Source: Solenopsis invicta (lineage: Eukaryota; Arthropoda; Insecta; Hymenoptera; Formicidae). Taken from it: a DNA stretch of 64,000 bases. Below, one piece after another: positions 20,032-31,512 of this stretch. The position numbers were made by a program, and so were the translations under genes. The notes beneath the pieces were generated by a model. The model was not told the origin of the DNA. It ran no database searches and worked only from the letters and a program-made list of their open reading frames with translations. The stretch covers positions 17,316,731 through 17,380,730 of the forward strand of contig NC_052671.1 in NCBI RefSeq assembly GCF_016802725.1. The letters run 5' to 3'. The stretch's first letter is position 1. Every line of letters begins with the position of its first letter.

Positions 20032-23000
20032 ATGGAGAATATTGAACGCGAATTGCTCGAGCGATGCTCGCAGATCGCTACTCAAGAGGAGTGTTGTGCA
20101 TGGGTGGAACGATGCGAAGAGTGCCTCGCACATCTCGAAGAATGTTGTAGCAGTGCCAAACGTCCTCGACTCACCGTCGGACATAGACAATACATAGTGG
20201 CGAGAATCACGCGACTCGCGGGTGCAAAAGCGCAATTAGAAAGACGTTTCGTGCACGTTGGAAGTGTTGCGCGCGCTAGCACCAGTGGTAAAAGATCACT
20301 CATTTGGCGCGAGATCGAGGCCGCGTTTGAGTCATGTATTCTTACGGGTGCTGTCATAAACGCCGATTATATTGAACCGCGGCATTTCTTGGAAGACGCT
20401 AGTGATTTGGTGATCGAACAAGGGCGAGACGCTATCGCGAAACATGGAAATGTGAAGGTGAATACCGTATTCAACGGTAAATTTGTAAACATTCGTGACG
20501 ACCGCGATAATAAAATTCTCGCGACGAAGAACTGTGAACTATACAGAGCGTCAAATTTGCGCGAATGGTACGAGCAGCGTGTAATCGAAGTGATATTAGC
20601 GATGCTCGACGAGTTTCAAGAACGCGATAGCGGCTGGGCGTTACACCGAATCCAAAACTTGATGGTGAATATAAACAAGCTTAATCCCATGCACGCGGGA
20701 TGTTACATCAAAATGCCGAAGGAAGCAAGTAACAAGCGTGCAATAATTAATGTGCAATCACAAGACAATGCTTGTTTCGCGTGGTCGGTGGTGGCTGCCC
20801 TGTACCCCGCCAAAAATCATGCAGAACGGGAGTCGCCGTATCCACATTATTCGACTGTGTTAAAGTTTGAAGACATTCAATTTCCAATAAAAGTAAAAGA
20901 CATTGGAAAATTTGAACGATTAAACGACGTGTCTGTGAATGTGTACACAACCGAATTGGACAAAAAAGAAAAGATAGAATACGTTGTGCCGTTAGGACTG
21001 ACCGAAGATAAGAAGGGGAAACATGTCAATCTCTTCTATGTGGAAGATGAACACGACGTCACCCACGGCCACTTTGCGTGGATTAAGAACCTGTCACGAC
21101 TGGTCAGCTCACAACTAAACAAACATGATGGAAGAAAGTACATTTGCGATCGGTAAGTGTAATAATATAAAAAAACTTTCACACTTTTAATTATTGTTTA
21201 GTAAAAAAATAATTTGTTTATTACAGTTGCCTGCATTACTTCCACTTAGAGGAAAAATTGCAATCGCATGAAACGGAGTGCAAGAAAATAAATGACTGCG
21301 CCATCATATTACCGAGAGAAGACCAGAAATGGCTAGAATTCGACTCATACAACAACAAGGAGCGCGTCCCATTTGTAATTTACGCTGATTTGGAGTGCGT
21401 ATTGAAGAAGATGGAGAAGAACGAAACAGAGAACACGTCGAGTTTCGCGTATCAACACCACGAGGTATACAGCATAGCTTACTACGTTAAATGCTCGTAC
21501 AACGACGCGTTATCGATGTATCGTTTTCGCCGCGATAAGGACTGCGTCGCGTGGTTCGCGAAAGAGTTAGAAAATCTTGCACACGATAAGAAAGCTCGAA
21601 TATCCGCCAATATTCCAATGGAACAATTAACTATACAGTAGAAAGAGGCATTTTTAAACGCAACGAATTGTCATATATGCAAAAAACCGTTTATATCAGA
21701 TACGGGCCTTACCCGTAACGAGTGGCTTGATAATCGGCGGGTGCGTGATCACTGTCATTTGACCGGCAAGCATCGCGGTCCTGCCCATAATAAATGTAAT
21801 TTAAATTATAAGAATACGTACGTTATTCCAGTCGTTTTTCACAATTTGAGCGGTTACGACGCGCATTTTATAATAAAAGAAATTTCTACCGCGTTCGAAG
21901 GCAAGATCGACCTACTACCGATTTAAAAAAAATATATATTTCGTTTACTAAACACGTCGCAGCTACCGGTGTAGAAACAAAATCGGGCGAAGTACGAAAT
22001 TGTATACGATTTCGATTCATCGACTCATATAAATTCCTAAGTGCGAGTCACAAAAAATTGGCGTCGTTTCTAGGTATTGAACAATTAAACATTACTCGTT
22101 CCGAATTTTCCACGTTGTCAAACGAGGATTTCGAACTCCTCACGCGCAAAGGCGTTTTTCCGTACGAGTACGTTGATGATGCCGAAAAGCTTTTAGAAAC
22201 GCGTTTACCACCGCGCGAATCTTTCTACAGTTCACTGAGCGGACAGACGGTATCGGAGCATGATTACGCTCATGCCGAGAACGTAACGGTTCGCAATTGA
22301 AACACTGGGCGAATACAGCGATTTATATTTGAAAACAGATGTCTTATTATTAGCCGACATATTCGAAAACTTTCGCGACAAAAGCATGCAGAGTTACGGT
22401 TTGAACCCTGCGCATTACTATACATTGCCAGGCTACACGTGGGATGCAATGTTGAAGAAAACAGGTATAAGATTCGAGTTGCTTACGGACATAGAAATGC
22501 TACTTTACGTTGAACGTGGAATTCGTGGCGGTTTAAGCCAGTGTTCGGGCAGATATGCGAAGGCTAATAATAAGTACATGAAATCGTACGATCCGTCAAA
22601 ACCGTCGACTTATTTGATGTATAATGATGTGAACAATCTGTATGGGTGGGCAATGTGTCAACCGTTGCCATACGGTGAATTTAAATGGGTCGAAAACGTT
22701 GACAATTTTGATGTAAACGCGATCCCATTTGACTCGGACACCGGATATATACTGAAAGTCGACCTTGCATATGAGAATCAGCTGCACGATCGACACAGTG
22801 ACTTACCGTTTTGTCCTTCAAACGATAAGCCTCCAGGGTCAAGGCAGAAAAAATTACTAGCGACAGTGCATGATAAAAAGCGTTACGTCATCCACTACCG
22901 CAATCTTCAACAGTGCACGCGTCACGGGCTTCGAATCGTAAAGATACATCGCGTACTTCAATTCGCTCAATCCACCTGGCTCCGCGATTGTATAGAATTA

Positions 23001-23836
23001 AATACAGTTTCGAACGAACGCAAAAAATGATTTCGAGAAAAATTTATACAAATTAATGAATAATGCAGTTTTCGGTAAAACCATGGAAAATGTACGTAAT
23101 CCCGTTAATATAAAATTAGTAATGCAATGGGAAGGTCGTTATGGGGCAGAGGCCATGATTGCTGCTCCGAATTTTCATAGTCGCAGCGTTTTCGCAGAAA
23201 ATCTGGTTGCCATAGAGATGCGTAAACTATCGATAAAATTTAACAAACCAATATATGTCGGTATGTGTATTTTCGACATTTCGAAAATCTGCTTTTATGA
23301 ATTTCACTACGATTATATACTGTCATTGTATAAACATAAATGTAAGATACTCTATACAGACACAGACAGTCTCATCTATGTCATTGAGTGTGACGATGTG
23401 TACATGGATATGAAACGTGATATCGCGAGATACGATACGAGCGATTATCCCGCGGACAACGTATTGAATATGCCTCGCGAATAAAAAGGTTTTAGGGCTA
23501 ATGAAAAACAAGAATTGCGGCAAGATTATGACCGAATTTGTAGGGCTAAGAGTAAAAATTTATGCGGTGAAAGTAGAAGGGAAAAAAGATACAAAAAAGG
23601 CGAAAAATGTAAAGAATAGCGTTGTAGAACGAACTATAACGTTTGAAGATTATACGCGTTGCTTGCACGTTGGGATAGAAATGACTCGGCAGCAAGCGTG
23701 TATACGTTCGAAGCTCCACGATGTACACACAATCAAAGAGAAAAAGATTGCTCTCAGCCCGTTCGATGACAAGCGTTACATCTTGCCTGATTCTACTGAA
23801 ACATTACCTTGGGGACATAGGCGTATACCATCGTAA
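20032..23836 (+). pseudogene. polB: Polinton B DNA polymerase B, decayed
   Basis: Exon 1 20032-21152 is open from MENIERELLERC, intron 21153-21226 has GTAAGT and TTATTACAG, and exon 2 starts with the RCLHYF segment (21227). Family B motifs remain: exonuclease I (YADLE), II (HNLSGYD) and III (MKTDVLLL), polymerase A (NNLYGWAM), B (NNAVFGKTM) and C (YTDTDS). Stops and shifts occur at least at 21639-21641, near 21925, near 22290, near 23030 and near 23484. The intact paralogue layout is at 43187-47002. Confidence 0.9.
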
Positions 23837-24220
23837 CACATTTTTTATACTCTTTAATACTTTATTTATAACATTGTGTATTACTATAAAACAATTAATG
23901 CGATGCTTATTACTAATTTAAGTTGATTCTGCGTGACTTATTAAACAATATATAACAATGTAAGTTGATAATATTTTGTGACTTAATATTATTGTAACAA
24001 TAAAAGGTGATATTTTGTGTGACTTATTGTAAAAAAAAAAATGAAAGGCGACAATTGTGCGTGAGTTATTGTTGTAATAACATTTAATGTAGATTAATTT
24101 TGCGTGTCTTAGTACGAGTATATTCTTTCCGCTCTTTTATATACGTTTGTGTGTATTTAACGCTGCTTTGAATACATTTATATCGTTTCTACAATGTTTT
24201 TTCTTACAAATATATATGTG

Positions 24221-25176
24221 TATAAAATCAAACAACGTCTCTTTTGTATATCCACGAATTATGCGTTCCATAGAATCCCAATCATTTCACGTAGACTTTA
24301 TCTCCTTTCCTTCTCAAAATTTTCTCGACAAGGAAAACGTCTGGATACTTCGCTTGATGCAATTCATGTTCGTAGAAAGCGCCCGCGATGCTTGTTCCAT
24401 GATAATCTTCGAGGAGGTATGTGACGGGGTTCATTCTTTGCACTTTGACGATCGTAAACACCTCAGTGATCCAATTTGGTGTAAAGTTTTTTTCAAAAAT
24501 TGTCTTGTGCTTGCTCACGCGTACCTTAGCTCCGACCTTGAATTGCAGGAGCAGCGATCTTAACGTGACTATACACGGGGTCCAACAGCTTTTTAGCCGA
24601 CGCCGGCGTTACATCCACAGGTCGCATGCCTATCGTTCTATGCAGCGTGTCGTTGTAAATTCGGAAACCAGACGCGGCAGCTCGTCGACCCACTTGTAAG
24701 ATCCTTGCAACGTAAACATCTTCCACATCTTATCTTTCAAAGTTCTATTGAAGCGCTCGATTATCGATGCTTTTAACACCGAATACGTGGAATAATGATT
24801 AATATGGTGTTTTCTCAAGAGTTTCTGTACATCGGCGTTGTAAAACTCTTTGCCCATATCCGTTTGCAAGTTGCGTGGACATCTTCCGCTCTTCTGAATT
24901 ATCTCGGCGATGACGTCAGCTGTCTCTTTTCCGCTCTTACTCTTCATCCATACTGCCCATGCAAATTTGCTCAGCGCATCGATCATGGTAAGTACATATA
25001 TAATGATGACCTTTGTTAATATTCAAATACGGACGCATCTTGACGATATCCGCTTGCCACGAGTCGTCGAACCCTTTGATTATAACACGTCTTCGTGGAA
25101 AATGTCTTCGAGCAGATGCATGCAATTCCTCGACGAGGCGTCGTTTCTCGGAGCTAATTCTCTTCGATGAACTCAC
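24221..25176 (-). pseudogene. int: Polinton B integrase with chromodomain, decayed
   Basis: Minus-strand fragments match the open gene at 41719-42663. The start MSSSKRISSEKRR is at 25176; the catalytic core (QTDMGKEFYNADVQ, KASIIERFNRTLK) is in 24986-24630; the tail (EHELHQAKYPDVF) ends in a TGA at 24284-24282 replacing a chromodomain Trp. Small indels near 25000 and 24550 break the frame. Confidence 0.85.
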
Positions 25177-25239
25177 GTTTTCGGTGTGTAAACTCGCGAT
25201 GTAATGTATATCAGCTTTGTTTATTTTCTATCATCCTTC

Positions 25240-25495
25240 AGTAACCATTCCTTGTCTTCCGGTCTCTGTCGATTAGATAATTTTTCATACTCATTCTTCA
25301 CCCGGTCTACGACCGTTCGATATCCATCCTTTACACGGTCTTGAGTCTTTTCATAACGATCCTGAGCCGTGTGATATTTATCTGTCAACCGTTCTTGAAT
25401 CGTCCGATTTTTATTTAAGAACCGTTCGAAATCATTCGTCAGACGTTCGTACCCGTCTTTGTCACTCCGTGGCCACGTTCCTCCTTGCCACTCAT
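25240..25495 (-). pseudogene. Small charged protein, Polinton B copy, broken
   Basis: It corresponds to the 86-aa gene at 41417-41677 (KKNRTVGERL- and RMKNEYEKLSNRQ-like stretches readable on the minus strand). Frames are disrupted near the start, where the T-run at 25498-25507 marks the upstream edge. Confidence 0.5.
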
Positions 25496-25577
25496 TTTTT
25501 TTTTTTTAACACAATGTTCGCACGTCTTTCTCAAACAAAGTCAGTCTCTCGTCTGACTCCTTTCGCGGGTACACGAT

Positions 25578-26684
25578 TTAATTTATAATAATACCGGCCT
25601 CACGAAGTTCCTCGATAATGGACAGCATCTCGTTGCCATGAGCGTCGTTGCCCGCTCTATATGAAGCTTCGAGTAATCGCAATCGATCCACTAGCTCGTT
25701 GGGATCGTCCCAGTGCGCGTAATCGATCTTATTATCGTTTAGTATCATAGCGCGAGGAATTTCCTTTCCGGATTTATTCTTTCTCTTTAGTGTAGATTCA
25801 ATTGACGTTAATGGCGCAATCACGTATCTATACCTGTATCCTCTGTTGCCCCGTCGACTTTGCGCGGTGTAATTGCGTCTATGTACGTTTGTAGCCAACA
25901 ATATGCTCTTGTACTTTTGCAAATCGTCCTCCTTATAGAGAAAATCATCGGGTAATCTCTTAAAAATCAACTCATAAAGACCGGGTGTGCCAACGTATCG
26001 CACGCCATCGATAATAATGTTATCATTGATGTCCACGTCAAACTTTTTATTACCAAGCATCATTTCGTCCCTGACGAGACGAACGCCATATATGGTGTCT
26101 ATACTTTTCTCCGATCCACTACCGCTGAGGAACTCGCCGATGTACTTTTAACCGAGCGGACCCAAATGCTGCGACAACGTTTTTCGACCTTCCAACGTTT
26201 GCATCTGATGTTGAATAGTTGTTCCGAATGAATCGTCTGTGGTTTCGAAGACGTCCTCGAGAACCTTATTCGTTGATTTTGCCGCTCCAATCGTAGGTGT
26301 TTTCGTCGACGGTCCTGGCGATTCTATCATTGTAGAATGAAGCACAGGTGAATCCAACGCCACGTTAGAACGTTTCCTTTCTCCCGATGGTATTTTCGAA
26401 TATTTGTGAGATGCTCCATTATCGTCGTCGTCGTCGTCGCTATCCATGTGTTTTTTCTTAGTACGTTTCGACTTTTCCTTCTTAATATCTTTAACCTCTC
26501 TCTTAATCGGCTGAGATTCTTCGACAATCTGTTTCAGAGGTTCGACGATAGGCTTGCAACGTCTCTCCATCGCGTTATCCTCCTCGATTTTACCGGTTTT
26601 TAGTGCGCGATGCTTCTTGCAGATAGCCTGGCTCGTCTTTTCAATTTCTTTCGCGAGTTTCTCGCGATTACGTATATTAGCCAT
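25578..26684 (-). pseudogene. Conserved 372-aa Polinton protein, one stop codon
   Basis: It matches the intact 40226-41344 gene: N-terminal Lys/Glu-rich coiled-coil-like region (NREKLAKEIEKTSQAI), Ser/Thr-rich middle, C-terminal half with GVRYVGTPGLYELIF. A TAA at 26150-26148 interrupts the frame where the other copy has Gln; the frame otherwise continues. Function unknown; it is a standard Polinton gene often described as PY-like. Confidence 0.75.
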
Positions 26685-26717
26685 GTTAAACGTCTCTATT
26701 CAAATTATCGAGAATAA

Positions 26718-27425
26718 CTAATCGTTTCGCGGTACCGCAAACTCGTTAAATCCTCTTCTGTATCGTCCATTAGTGAGCGAGCTATCCTTGTCTATCACTA
26801 TAAATCCGTATTCGCGCTGCCAACAATCACGGCACAATGCGCAAAATTCGTCGTACGATATGTCGGTGTTCACGTGGTCGTTGTAAACGTGTCTCAAGTT
26901 GGTACCATCCTGTTTAAACAGGATTAGGAGATTGGCATTATCGCGAATCAGATGTTTCGGTATCCTCGCGTACGTTTGACAAAGATAAAAGCAGTCGACT
27001 GTAGAATGGCGACCAATTGAAAAGTATTCTCTGATCGCATCTTGGTTATCGTACGCAACGTCGTCGAAGACGAAGATCGAATTCGGACGAGCCTCGATTG
27101 GCGGAACGACATCGCTATTATTTGAAAACGTAAAGTATCAAATTTCGTTGATCGATGTCAACAGATTTTCGAGATATCGATATTTTGGCTGCTGTAGCGA
27201 CTTTGAATATACGTAAACATTCTCGAAACGTACACCGTGCGGACTCTCGAGCAGACTTATAAGAACGTTAGTTTTGCCGCACGAAGATGGGCCCGCAATT
27301 ATGGCGCGGATGGTACTCGGCAACATTTCACAGTGTTTCCGCAACTGCGCGCTTTCCCCCATTATTCGCAATTTTTCGTCGCAGTTTGTGACGCGTATCG
27401 TACGCGACTGCCGCACGAATTTCAT
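26718..27425 (-). pseudogene. Packaging ATPase, Polinton B copy, one stop codon
   Basis: It starts MKFVRQSRTIRV at 27425 and contains Walker A GPSSCGKT and Walker B SIFVFDDVA. A TGA at 27140-27138 replaces a Gly codon; all of the rest, to the stop at 26718, is open. It matches the intact gene at 39485-40183. Confidence 0.85.
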
Positions 27426-27504
27426 GTTTAACACTAAACTCGCGTGACACCTCGAGCGCCTATATATAGACGCACGAAACCTTAAAGCGCTCATTAGCAA
27501 AAAA

Positions 27505-27786
27505 ATGTTTCTCGCGTTGTCATCTCCCTGCCATGTTCTTGATCTAAGCACTGAGCAGTATATACCGAAGATCGTACTTTTACGCGTGTGCGGCAACTAC
27601 ATTGATCATCTTTGGCCACGGCTTCCGAAATATATACAGGCGGACCCTGAGGTTCAAACGTATTGTTGCTGCAACGAGCATTACAATCAGCCGTGGCAGT
27701 GGACGCACATTGACGGTCCCGCGCCGAGAATTAAGGATTGCGAGGAATGTCAGCGTCGAGCAAAGGCCGCGTCGGAGGTCTGTTGA
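27505..27786 (+). CDS. Small conserved Polinton ORF of unknown function
   Basis: A 93-aa ORF divergent from the ATPase gene and overlapping the next gene by about 40 bp. The equivalent in Polinton C is 39120-39407. Conserved segments include QPWQWTHIDGPAPRIKDCEE. No family is recognised; conservation in two decayed elements argues that it was a real gene. Confidence 0.6.
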   Translation: MFLALSSPCHVLDLSTEQYIPKIVLLRVCGNYIDHLWPRLPKYIQADPEVQTYCCCNEHYNQPWQWTHIDGPAPRIKDCEECQRRAKAASEVC

Positions 27787-28443
27787 ATCGAGCGATAAAC
27801 GCGCTTCCTTTCGAATTACATATTCCCGGTTATCAGTTTTGCGGTCCGGGCACTCGGTTGAAGAAACGATTGACCAGAGGTGACAAAGGTGTAAATCCAT
27901 TGGACGCGGCGTGCCGCGAACACGATATTGCGTACTCTCTTAGCACAAACTCGTCGATAGACACGCAGCCGACAGAGTGCTCGCCAACAAAGCGCTGGAT
28001 TGTGTCATCGCGAGAGAGTCGACTATCGGTGAGAGAGCCGCCGCTGCAGCCGTTTGGGCAGCCATGAAAGCCAAGACCAAGATTGGCATGGGTATGAAGG
28101 CGAAAAAGAGGAAAACAACGACAAAGAGAAACGAATACTTCCGTCGGCGAAACGAGGTGGTATGTTGCCAATTCTACCAATCTTGGGCGCGATTGGATCA
28201 TTAGTCGGAGGAGCAGCCGGTGTAGCGAAAGTGATAAACGCCAACAAAGCCGCGCGACGCCAGCTCGAGGAGCTGCAACGCCACAATCGCGCGATGGAAC
28301 AGGGTCGCGGTCTACATTTAGCTCCATATAAAGACGGACGCGGATTGTACCTGGGCCCATATAAAAGTGGACGAGGTTTATCAGCGAAGAAGAAAAAAAA
28401 ACGCCGAAAAGACGATAAGAATGCCCACAGGCGTGACTACTGA
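27747..28443 (+). pseudogene. Phospholipase A2/pVI-like minor capsid protein, frameshifted
   Basis: The N-terminal part has the parvovirus-type secreted phospholipase signature: GPGTRLKKR, then NPLDAACREHDIAYS with the catalytic His-Asp pair (27900-27940). It is followed by an Ala-rich and basic region, a hydrophobic segment (LPILPILGAIGSLVGGAAG), and two GRGL-x-L-x-PYK repeats ending in a Lys-rich tail. A small indel near 27950 and another near 28140 shift the frame. Likely role: membrane breach during entry, by analogy. Confidence 0.75.
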
Positions 28444-28783
28444 CGTGCAGTTGAAACAGCTGGCGAGACGTATGCGCATACCGTATTTTAGAGGTGTTTT
28501 CATGCTCGATGCTTTACCGTCGAATGGCGTGCGTTTAAACGAGAGCGCCATCGTTAATCTAGACGATACCACGGGGCCTGGTACTCATTGGGTAGCGTTT
28601 GCAAAGAGGAGCAACCGCGTCAAATATTTCGATAGTTTTGGCAATCTGCGACCGCCTCGAGATCTCGTGCGTTATTTCGGAAACAATGTTACGATAGAGT
28701 ACAACCGAACGCCCTATCAGACATACGCTCAGAATTTCTGTGGGCAAATGTGCTTGCGTTTTCTTCAAAGAGTAAAATTTTAA
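28421..28783 (+). CDS. Adenovirus-type maturation cysteine protease
   Basis: A 120-aa open frame from MPTGVTTDVQ. Catalytic layout of the C5 (adenain-like) family: His in GTHWVAF, acidic residue in YFDSFGN, Gln-Cys in FCGQMCLRFL. The ATG at 28421 is chosen because the Polinton C copy starts at the same MPxGVTTDVQ. It overlaps the tail of the previous gene by 23 bp, a compact virus-like arrangement. It remains intact although its neighbours are broken. Confidence 0.85.
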   Translation: MPTGVTTDVQLKQLARRMRIPYFRGVFMLDALPSNGVRLNESAIVNLDDTTGPGTHWVAFAKRSNRVKYFDSFGNLRPPRDLVRYFGNNVTIEYNRTPYQTYAQNFCGQMCLRFLQRVKF

Positions 28784-28837
28784 AAATATCGACGTGGTGC
28801 TGCAGACTCTCAGTGTAAGTCGAGCGCTTTCTCCGTC

Positions 28838-29163
28838 ATGTCGTTGACACTAACGCTCAGTGGAACGAGCAGCGTTCTCGCTGCAAATTATTCACCGCCA
28901 ATAGATTTGACCGATGGAGAGTATGAACTCGGTCTGACGTTCCATAACCAGCACGCTGAAAAACTATGTAACGCTGACATACGATAAAAACGTGGTTCTG
29001 CGAAAGGCTGGCTGGGAAGAACGAATGACTACCAATGATGGCTTCTTCAACTTTTGCGATCCGCTCAATATGCTTTTGGGATTCTGCGAGGATTATAAAC
29101 GCATAGTGATCAACGCGCGTCACGAGTTTATCTTGATACGAACGCGCAACGATAACAATTGTC
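28838..29163 (+). pseudogene. Deletion fusion of penton-like and major capsid genes
   Basis: It begins as the minor capsid gene (MSLTLTLSGTSSVLAANY; compare 38066), then at about 28946 jumps to the middle of the major capsid gene (compare 36800 on the minus strand), having lost roughly 1.1 kb. The capsid reading contains stops and runs up to the Polinton C insertion point; the remainder is at 51746-52620. Confidence 0.8.
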
Positions 29164-29263
29164 AGTAGTATGACTATGCCGGTTCTAACTACGGTGCAAC
29201 GAGGGGGGGTGAGGTGCGCGGGGAAAATGTAGGAAATGTAGGTGCGGCGGGACTTACCCTTAT

Positions 29264-29341
29264 CTGTTTACATAAACAGTGATAACCGTTATCTATTTAT
29301 GTAGATAGTGATAACCGTTATTTGTTTATGTGAGTAGATAG
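29264..29341. repeat. Subterminal palindrome array, left
   Basis: Alternating palindromes: CTGTTTACATAAACAG, GATAACCGTTATC and ATCTATTTATGTAGAT, in about three units. The right end (51517-51654) has about five such units. Confidence 0.85.
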
Positions 29342-29747
29342 GGGGGGGGGACCCTAGGTGGGGGGGACCCTCATTGCTTCCGAGTTAGAACCGACATAAT
29401 ATACATAATTCGCGGGCCTGACGTCACCGCAGGGCAATGTCGCGGGCCTGACGTCACCCTTGAAATTCGCGGTGATTATTCGCGGAACTGTCCTTTGTCG
29501 CCGCCGCCACCGCCGCGCGAGACAAAGGATATATATAAAAATATTTTTGGGACTCACCTTCTTCACTTGCCTCCACCCCCATCGATAGCGCAGCGGCCCG
29601 CGGTCACCTTTCTGCCGCCGCCGCCGCCACCCCGCCGCCACCCCGCCACCACCACCACCCCACCACCACTCCACCACCACCACCACCGCCACCACCACTA
29701 ATTATGTCTTTCGTCTTTCGTCTTTGTCCTCCTTCCCGCCACCACCA

Positions 29748-30085
29748 CTAATAGTCCTCTTCCCCCTCCTCCTCGTGGAGGATGAGTTGTATCGTTGAAA
29801 TTATATGTATTAATATAAAATCTGGTAGAAAAGAGAAGATCTCGTAGAGGTTATTTGCGTAAAGTTGGGCTCCTTCCTCTTCTTCTTCAGCTTCCTCTTC
29901 TTCAGCTTCCTTTTCTTCCTCGCTTTCCTCTTCTTCCTCGCTTTCCTCATTGTATACAGGAGGAGGAGGAGGGGGATGTCCGTTCAGGACAGCTCGTGCT
30001 GTTTCAAGCACTTCGCGTAGAATATCGTTGGGAAAGTGGGAGAAGAGATTGTGCAGATACTCCTGCATTGATTCTTCTCCAAATT
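29748..30085 (-). CDS. Acidic HPPPPP terminal-repeat protein, left copy, start cut off by the DIRS element
   Basis: The frame encodes a module NLFSHFPNDILREVLETARAVL, split here as NLFSHFPNDIL and REVLETARAVL, then GHPPPPPP, a long Glu-rich stretch, and a second similar module (NLYEIFSFLPDFIL). The start codon, seen at 50778 in the other repeat, lies three bases beyond the DIRS insertion, so this copy is separated from its ATG and promoter. Unlike 50778-51119 it has no internal stop. Confidence 0.6.
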
Positions 30086-30312
30086 AATAAGTTGAACGAA
30101 CTTACCTAAGTGAAGTTCGACTGTAATTATGCTGTCTCGTCCGGATGGATAACTCATGTAGTGCGCTCCCCTGCGCAAGCATTAACAGGCGATTTTAAAA
30201 GACTGAGAAAGCGCGCGCGTGTCGCGCCACCGCCGCGCGCTCGGGTCCCCGCCGCGCGTGTGCTTCATATTTTTAAAGCTACAAATCTGAAAGAGGGGTT
30301 GGGAGGGGAGGG

Positions 30313-30420
30313 AGTTATCCATCCGGACGAGACAGCATAATTACAGTCGAACTTCACTTAGGTAAGTTCGTTCAACTTATTAATTATGCAACGTCTCGTC
30401 CGGATGGATAACTCATGTAG
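30313..30420. repeat. DIRS internal complementary region (circle-junction template)
   Basis: On the plus strand the first part (to ...CAACTTATT) is the complement of the left terminus starting at 30086; AATT follows; the second part (ATGCAACGTCTCGTCC...) is the complement of the right terminus. In the DIRS replication model this region templates the closing of the circular DNA. Confidence 0.9.
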
Positions 30421-30522
30421 ATATTTAAAGCCTCAGATTTGTCTAGTTAAGGTTTAATGATATAGAAAGAGTGTGTTATAATTTGAACTTCTTTAGGCTT
30501 ACAATATTTTTAATAAAATTTC

Positions 30523-31512
30523 TTATGTAGGATTAAGAATAGATGCTTGAAAAGCCGGTTCGCTAATTATCGGGCGCTTATAGAAGCGCGCAAAGACTTC
30601 GGAGGAACTGCTCCAGCCAGCAGTCCTACGGATTTCCTGTAAGCTAATGCCTTTGCTGGCCGCTCGAGAGGTCGAAGCATGGCGAGTTGAGTAGGCCGAG
30701 AAAATGGAAGTATCTATGCCCGCAGCTGCTAGTTCGGTCTTAATCCACCGACCCAGGGACTGAGAAGTGACTGGTTTATGCGGTGGACGAGTAGAGATAA
30801 AAAGAGAATCTACTTCTCCCCGTCTGAGACTCTGCGTGCGGTCCAGATAAGATTTAACTATGGAAAAAAGGCATAGCTCCGGTTTGTCCAGAAAGGGTTT
30901 AAAAACAAGCAAGGGTTGATATTTTCCGACTCCGGAAGTTTTGATCCTTGCTGGGATCTTAATAACCAAAGAATCCGCAAAGGAGATATTCGAAATTTGT
31001 ATTGCTGCCAATGTCTGCAACCTTTGAGCAGTTGTGAGTGCGAGCAAGGTTGCAAGCTTTCTTGAGAGTAATTCCAGTGAGAGATTGTCGTGGGGATATA
31101 GAGAGGCCAAGCGGGTAACTACCGGGGCCGTATCCCAGATAAAGTCGTAGCGTGGACGTTGCGGCTTTAGTGCCGCAATCCCCTTGAAGAATCTCCTTAC
31201 AAGCGGGTGAGAACCTATCTCGTTCACCGAAATTAAGGAAACGGCCGAACGAACCGTATTTAGGCTGGAGTAGGATCGACTACTGGCAGCTGATATTGAT
31301 AAGAATTCTAGGACTGCCGAAGGCGATGGACAGAAGCAGTCAATTTGATTTTGCTTGCAATAAAGCCACCAAAGTTTAATCGGCTTGGAGTATTGAGTCT
31401 TCGTGGCTTGCGTGATGGACGCAAGTGTTACCTCCATTGCCGATGTCGGTGTACCTTTGGCTATGAAGGCCTGGCGGATAATCTCGCAGCTGCCAGGGTA
31501 ATCCTGTCCCAA
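30523..31512 (-). CDS. DIRS tyrosine recombinase
   Basis: 329 aa, full phage-integrase fold. First catalytic Arg in TTAQRLQTLAA; C-terminal box with YSTRHASTSRAA (His), then AGWSSSSEVFARFYKR with the nucleophile Tyr. N-terminal SAM-like domain about residues 1-110. It replaces a DDE integrase and should insert the circular DNA by strand exchange. It overlaps the end of the RT gene by 52 bp; no stops. Confidence 0.9.
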   Translation of the reverse strand: MGQDYPGSCEIIRQAFIAKGTPTSAMEVTLASITQATKTQYSKPIKLWWLYCKQNQIDCFCPSPSAVLEFLSISAASSRSYSSLNTVRSAVSLISVNEIGSHPLVRRFFKGIAALKPQRPRYDFIWDTAPVVTRLASLYPHDNLSLELLSRKLATLLALTTAQRLQTLAAIQISNISFADSLVIKIPARIKTSGVGKYQPLLVFKPFLDKPELCLFSIVKSYLDRTQSLRRGEVDSLFISTRPPHKPVTSQSLGRWIKTELAAAGIDTSIFSAYSTRHASTSRAASKGISLQEIRRTAGWSSSSEVFARFYKRPIISEPAFQASILNPT

